DNA of 64,000 bases from Nectonema munidae (lineage: Eukaryota; Nematomorpha; Nectonematoida; Nectonematidae): the NCBI GenBank assembly GCA_030549495.1, contig JAUIRK010000866.1, forward strand, positions 496,001 to 560,000, in the 5' to 3' direction. Positions within the stretch are counted from its first letter, which is position 1. Every line of letters starts with the position of its first letter. Of this stretch, positions 62,084 to 64,000 are shown in pieces. The position numbers and the translations under genes are program-made. The notes beneath the pieces were generated by a model. It did no database searches and was not told the DNA's origin. It saw only the letters and a list, made by a program, of their open reading frames with translations.

Positions 62084-62543
62084 TTAATTAATTTCAGTAA
62101 ATGATGTCTATTTTATTTAGGTATTTGATGCTATCGTTATAATTTAAGTTTCAGAAAGTGTGTATCGAATACTGAGATCGCTTTCAACTGAGCTGTTGTA
62201 AGGCGATTTGGTATAGCTTATGGGAGTTCTAAAGTAAATGCGATGCAAGTTATAATTGATTCATTTGCAAATCATATATCGAAGACAAAATGCAGTTTCA
62301 AAAAAATAGAAAAAGCATTAATTTTCTATCAGGCGTAAAGCCTATAGGTGTGGTGGCTATCCACGAATCCTTTTTGAGGGAACATAAGCTCAATGTATGT
62401 GTACTTGTAAAAATCCTTCATATTATATGTAAATCTTTTAAAACCGCTGGAATTTTGTTGACCACAATGGTAAAAAGCGTACTCACCCAAACTCATATTC
62501 TCAAGTGCTTCATTGTAATAATTCCTTTACTCAATCATTTTAG

Positions 62544-62664
62544 ATCATTAAGAAGTTGATGGATAAAGAAGTGCAAGCGGTGAGCAAACTGAATGTCCAG
62601 ATCGTAGATGTGAGAGACGTAGCTTTAGCGCATGTCAGAGCAATGACGATCAAAGAAGCTGAAG
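62544..62664 (+). CDS. Reductase exon 5
   Basis: Encodes residues 247-286. IIKKLMDKEVQAVSKLNVQI leads into VDVRDVALAHVRAMTIKEAE, the diagnostic VDVRDVAxAHxxAM block of this SDR subgroup. The acceptor is CATTTTAG and the donor GAAG/GTAAGA is strong. It starts in phase 0 to match exon 4 and ends with one base of a split codon. Relatives run to about 330-350 residues, so roughly 50-60 residues remain to be encoded downstream. I found no matching exon in the final 1.3 kb. Confidence 0.88.
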
Positions 62665-63840
62665 GTAAGAACAAAGAATTAACAATTTCGAGAGTCTGTT
62701 TCTATTTCTTTTACTTATGTACTTCGTTTTACTTTCAAGTTTATTTGATTTACTCTTGGAAGCATTTAAATTTATTATTTCGTAAGTAGATATCTTCTAG
62801 TTACTACGAGTTGGAAAGGTTGATGCCAGTTAAATTAATCACACTTATTGTATATTATTAGCGTGCAAATTTCTTGTATTTATTCTTCCGCTTTCAAGCC
62901 ATTCACATCCCTTTATAGCACAATGTCTCACTATCAGTGTTCCTGAATTTTTCTTTTTTGTCTTCCCAGGATTTATTCAGAATTTACCGCAAAAATTATT
63001 AGTTTTAGGAGGGAATCAATTATTTTTTATCTTGATTCAAAAATTTGAGCAAGAAATATGATAAATAGGAAATAAAAATTTATTTCATCACAAAGTATTA
63101 ATATAAAAGAATATTAATCTAAAAGATTTATATTAATCTTTATACTTTATCTGAATAAAAGTTAGCGGAGAAGTTATGAAAGAATTTTCTGCTAGCTTAT
63201 TCAAGGAATCAAGCATTTTTGATTTATATTTTTATTTTTGGAAATATATATTTTTTGATTGAAGGAATATTGATTAAGATAAATAGTCTTTAATAGATGA
63301 TGTAACTATATAGAAAGAAAGTTCTAAAAAATGCAGAACACCATTCTTAGATTAGTATAAGTTTAAAGATAAAACACAAATATATATATCTATTCAAAAT
63401 AATTCAACTTTTTAAACAATCAAATGAAAAGTAGATAAATGGCGGAAACTAAATATACTCACAAGAACAAAAATACTGAAAGAATCCGTAAACCGGGATC
63501 TTGGGAAACCAGGAAAGAAACACGTGTCATTAGTGAGCACGAAATAAAAATTATCCGCTTTGAAAATTCATCAAAAAAGAAAACCAGACGATTACTTTTG
63601 GATGAGAAATGAAAGAAAGACTTAAATGAAATATTTTATTGGCTAAAAGTTGGCGGCAATGCGATTTCGCTCTATTGATATTTGTGGACTTTTATGTCGG
63701 TTTAGAGAGCAATGCCAAGAATTTCTTAAACCCAGATAACAGATATATCTAAATTTTCTTCCCATTATTCTAATCATGTTATTTGTATGCAGCTTGAATA
63801 GAAATTGAAATAAATATTAACATCTGTTGTAACTTTTTTT
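62665..63840. other. Intron 5 or 3' flank of the reductase gene
   Basis: AT-rich. A 57-codon frame at 63438-63611 is rich in Lys, Arg and Glu (RIRKPGSWETRKETRVISEH) in a less AT-rich patch. It may be linked to the open frame at the window edge. No family recognised. Confidence 0.35.
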
Positions 63841-64000
63841 ATGCGAAAAAAGTTAACCCGGAGCATTGCATATAAGATACCTGAGTATTTATATCCAGAA
63901 GACAGAGTTGCACCGCTTATGTTGAACTATGATCAAAGAAGACCTGATGCTGAATCGAATCCAAGACTTTGTGATATCTTGACATCCTTACTCACGCCCC
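63841..64000 (+). CDS. Open frame running off the window edge, unidentified
   Basis: From ATG 63841 the frame stays open for 53 codons to the last base. It reads MRKKLTRSIAYKIPEYLYPE, then DQRRPDAESNPRLCDILTSL. Composition is protein-like and less AT-driven than the surroundings. It does not resemble the expected C-terminus of the reductase. It may be the start of another gene or part of a transposon. Confidence 0.3.
   Translation, partial: MRKKLTRSIAYKIPEYLYPEDRVAPLMLNYDQRRPDAESNPRLCDILTSLLTP

Noticed and set aside
62290-62559. An 89-codon frame before exon 5
   Set aside because: It overlaps the intron end and acceptor, has no motif and is not in phase with the reductase.

Overview
The window is eukaryotic, AT-rich and gene-poor. 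It has spliced exons with GT/AG borders, tRNA-derived SINEs, a LINE, many hAT-type DNA transposons, piggyBac-like MITEs and long microsatellites. The repertoire fits an arthropod, and the hAT families and base composition recall parasitic copepods such as sea lice. That placement rests on memory of similar sequences, not on a search. No CRISPR array, operon, rRNA or convincing functional tRNA was seen.

Positions 1-35 kb are mostly transposon debris. Features are: a decayed transposase-like gene (1.7-2.6 kb); a satellite of about 150-bp period (6.3-7.1 kb); one likely host gene, an MRG-domain (MRG15/MSL3-type) protein on the minus strand (10.4-11.0 kb); a LINE whose two halves point away from each other, as twin priming would leave it (11.9-13.9 kb); two oppositely oriented ZBED5-type hAT relics (14-17 kb); a SINE (20.5 kb); a perfect 48-bp hairpin (22.7 kb); a pogo-like MITE (24.4 kb); about 174 CA units (26.4 kb); a 2.6-kb hAT with intact termini and a perfect 8-bp target duplication (26.9-29.6 kb); and a hAT MITE, also with a perfect 8-bp duplication (31.2-32.0 kb).

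Positions 35.2-62.7 kb hold the main host gene, on the plus strand. It is an extended short-chain dehydrogenase/reductase of the dihydroflavonol-4-reductase/cinnamoyl-CoA-reductase-like type. I assemble it from a TATA promoter (35,269), a 25-nt first coding exon (35,316-35,340) and exons at 49,017-49,230, 53,708-53,895, 60,220-60,530 and 62,544-62,664. All splice phases agree and give about 286 residues; the last exon or exons are not found. The conceptual protein keeps the TGxxGxxA nucleotide-binding motif, the TSS motif and the active-site Tyr, but has Glu where the YxxxK Lys is expected. Its introns are packed with repeats, including a transposase gene that ends about 50 bp before an acceptor site.

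The most unusual pattern is a family of about 105-130-bp MITEs with TTAA target sites, six copies here. Most carry a subterminal palindrome at the same place, and its sequence differs between subfamilies while the flanking GCAGACGA-type motifs are shared. I found no clear multi-gene system that looks new. The two genes and the MITE family are the parts most worth checking.
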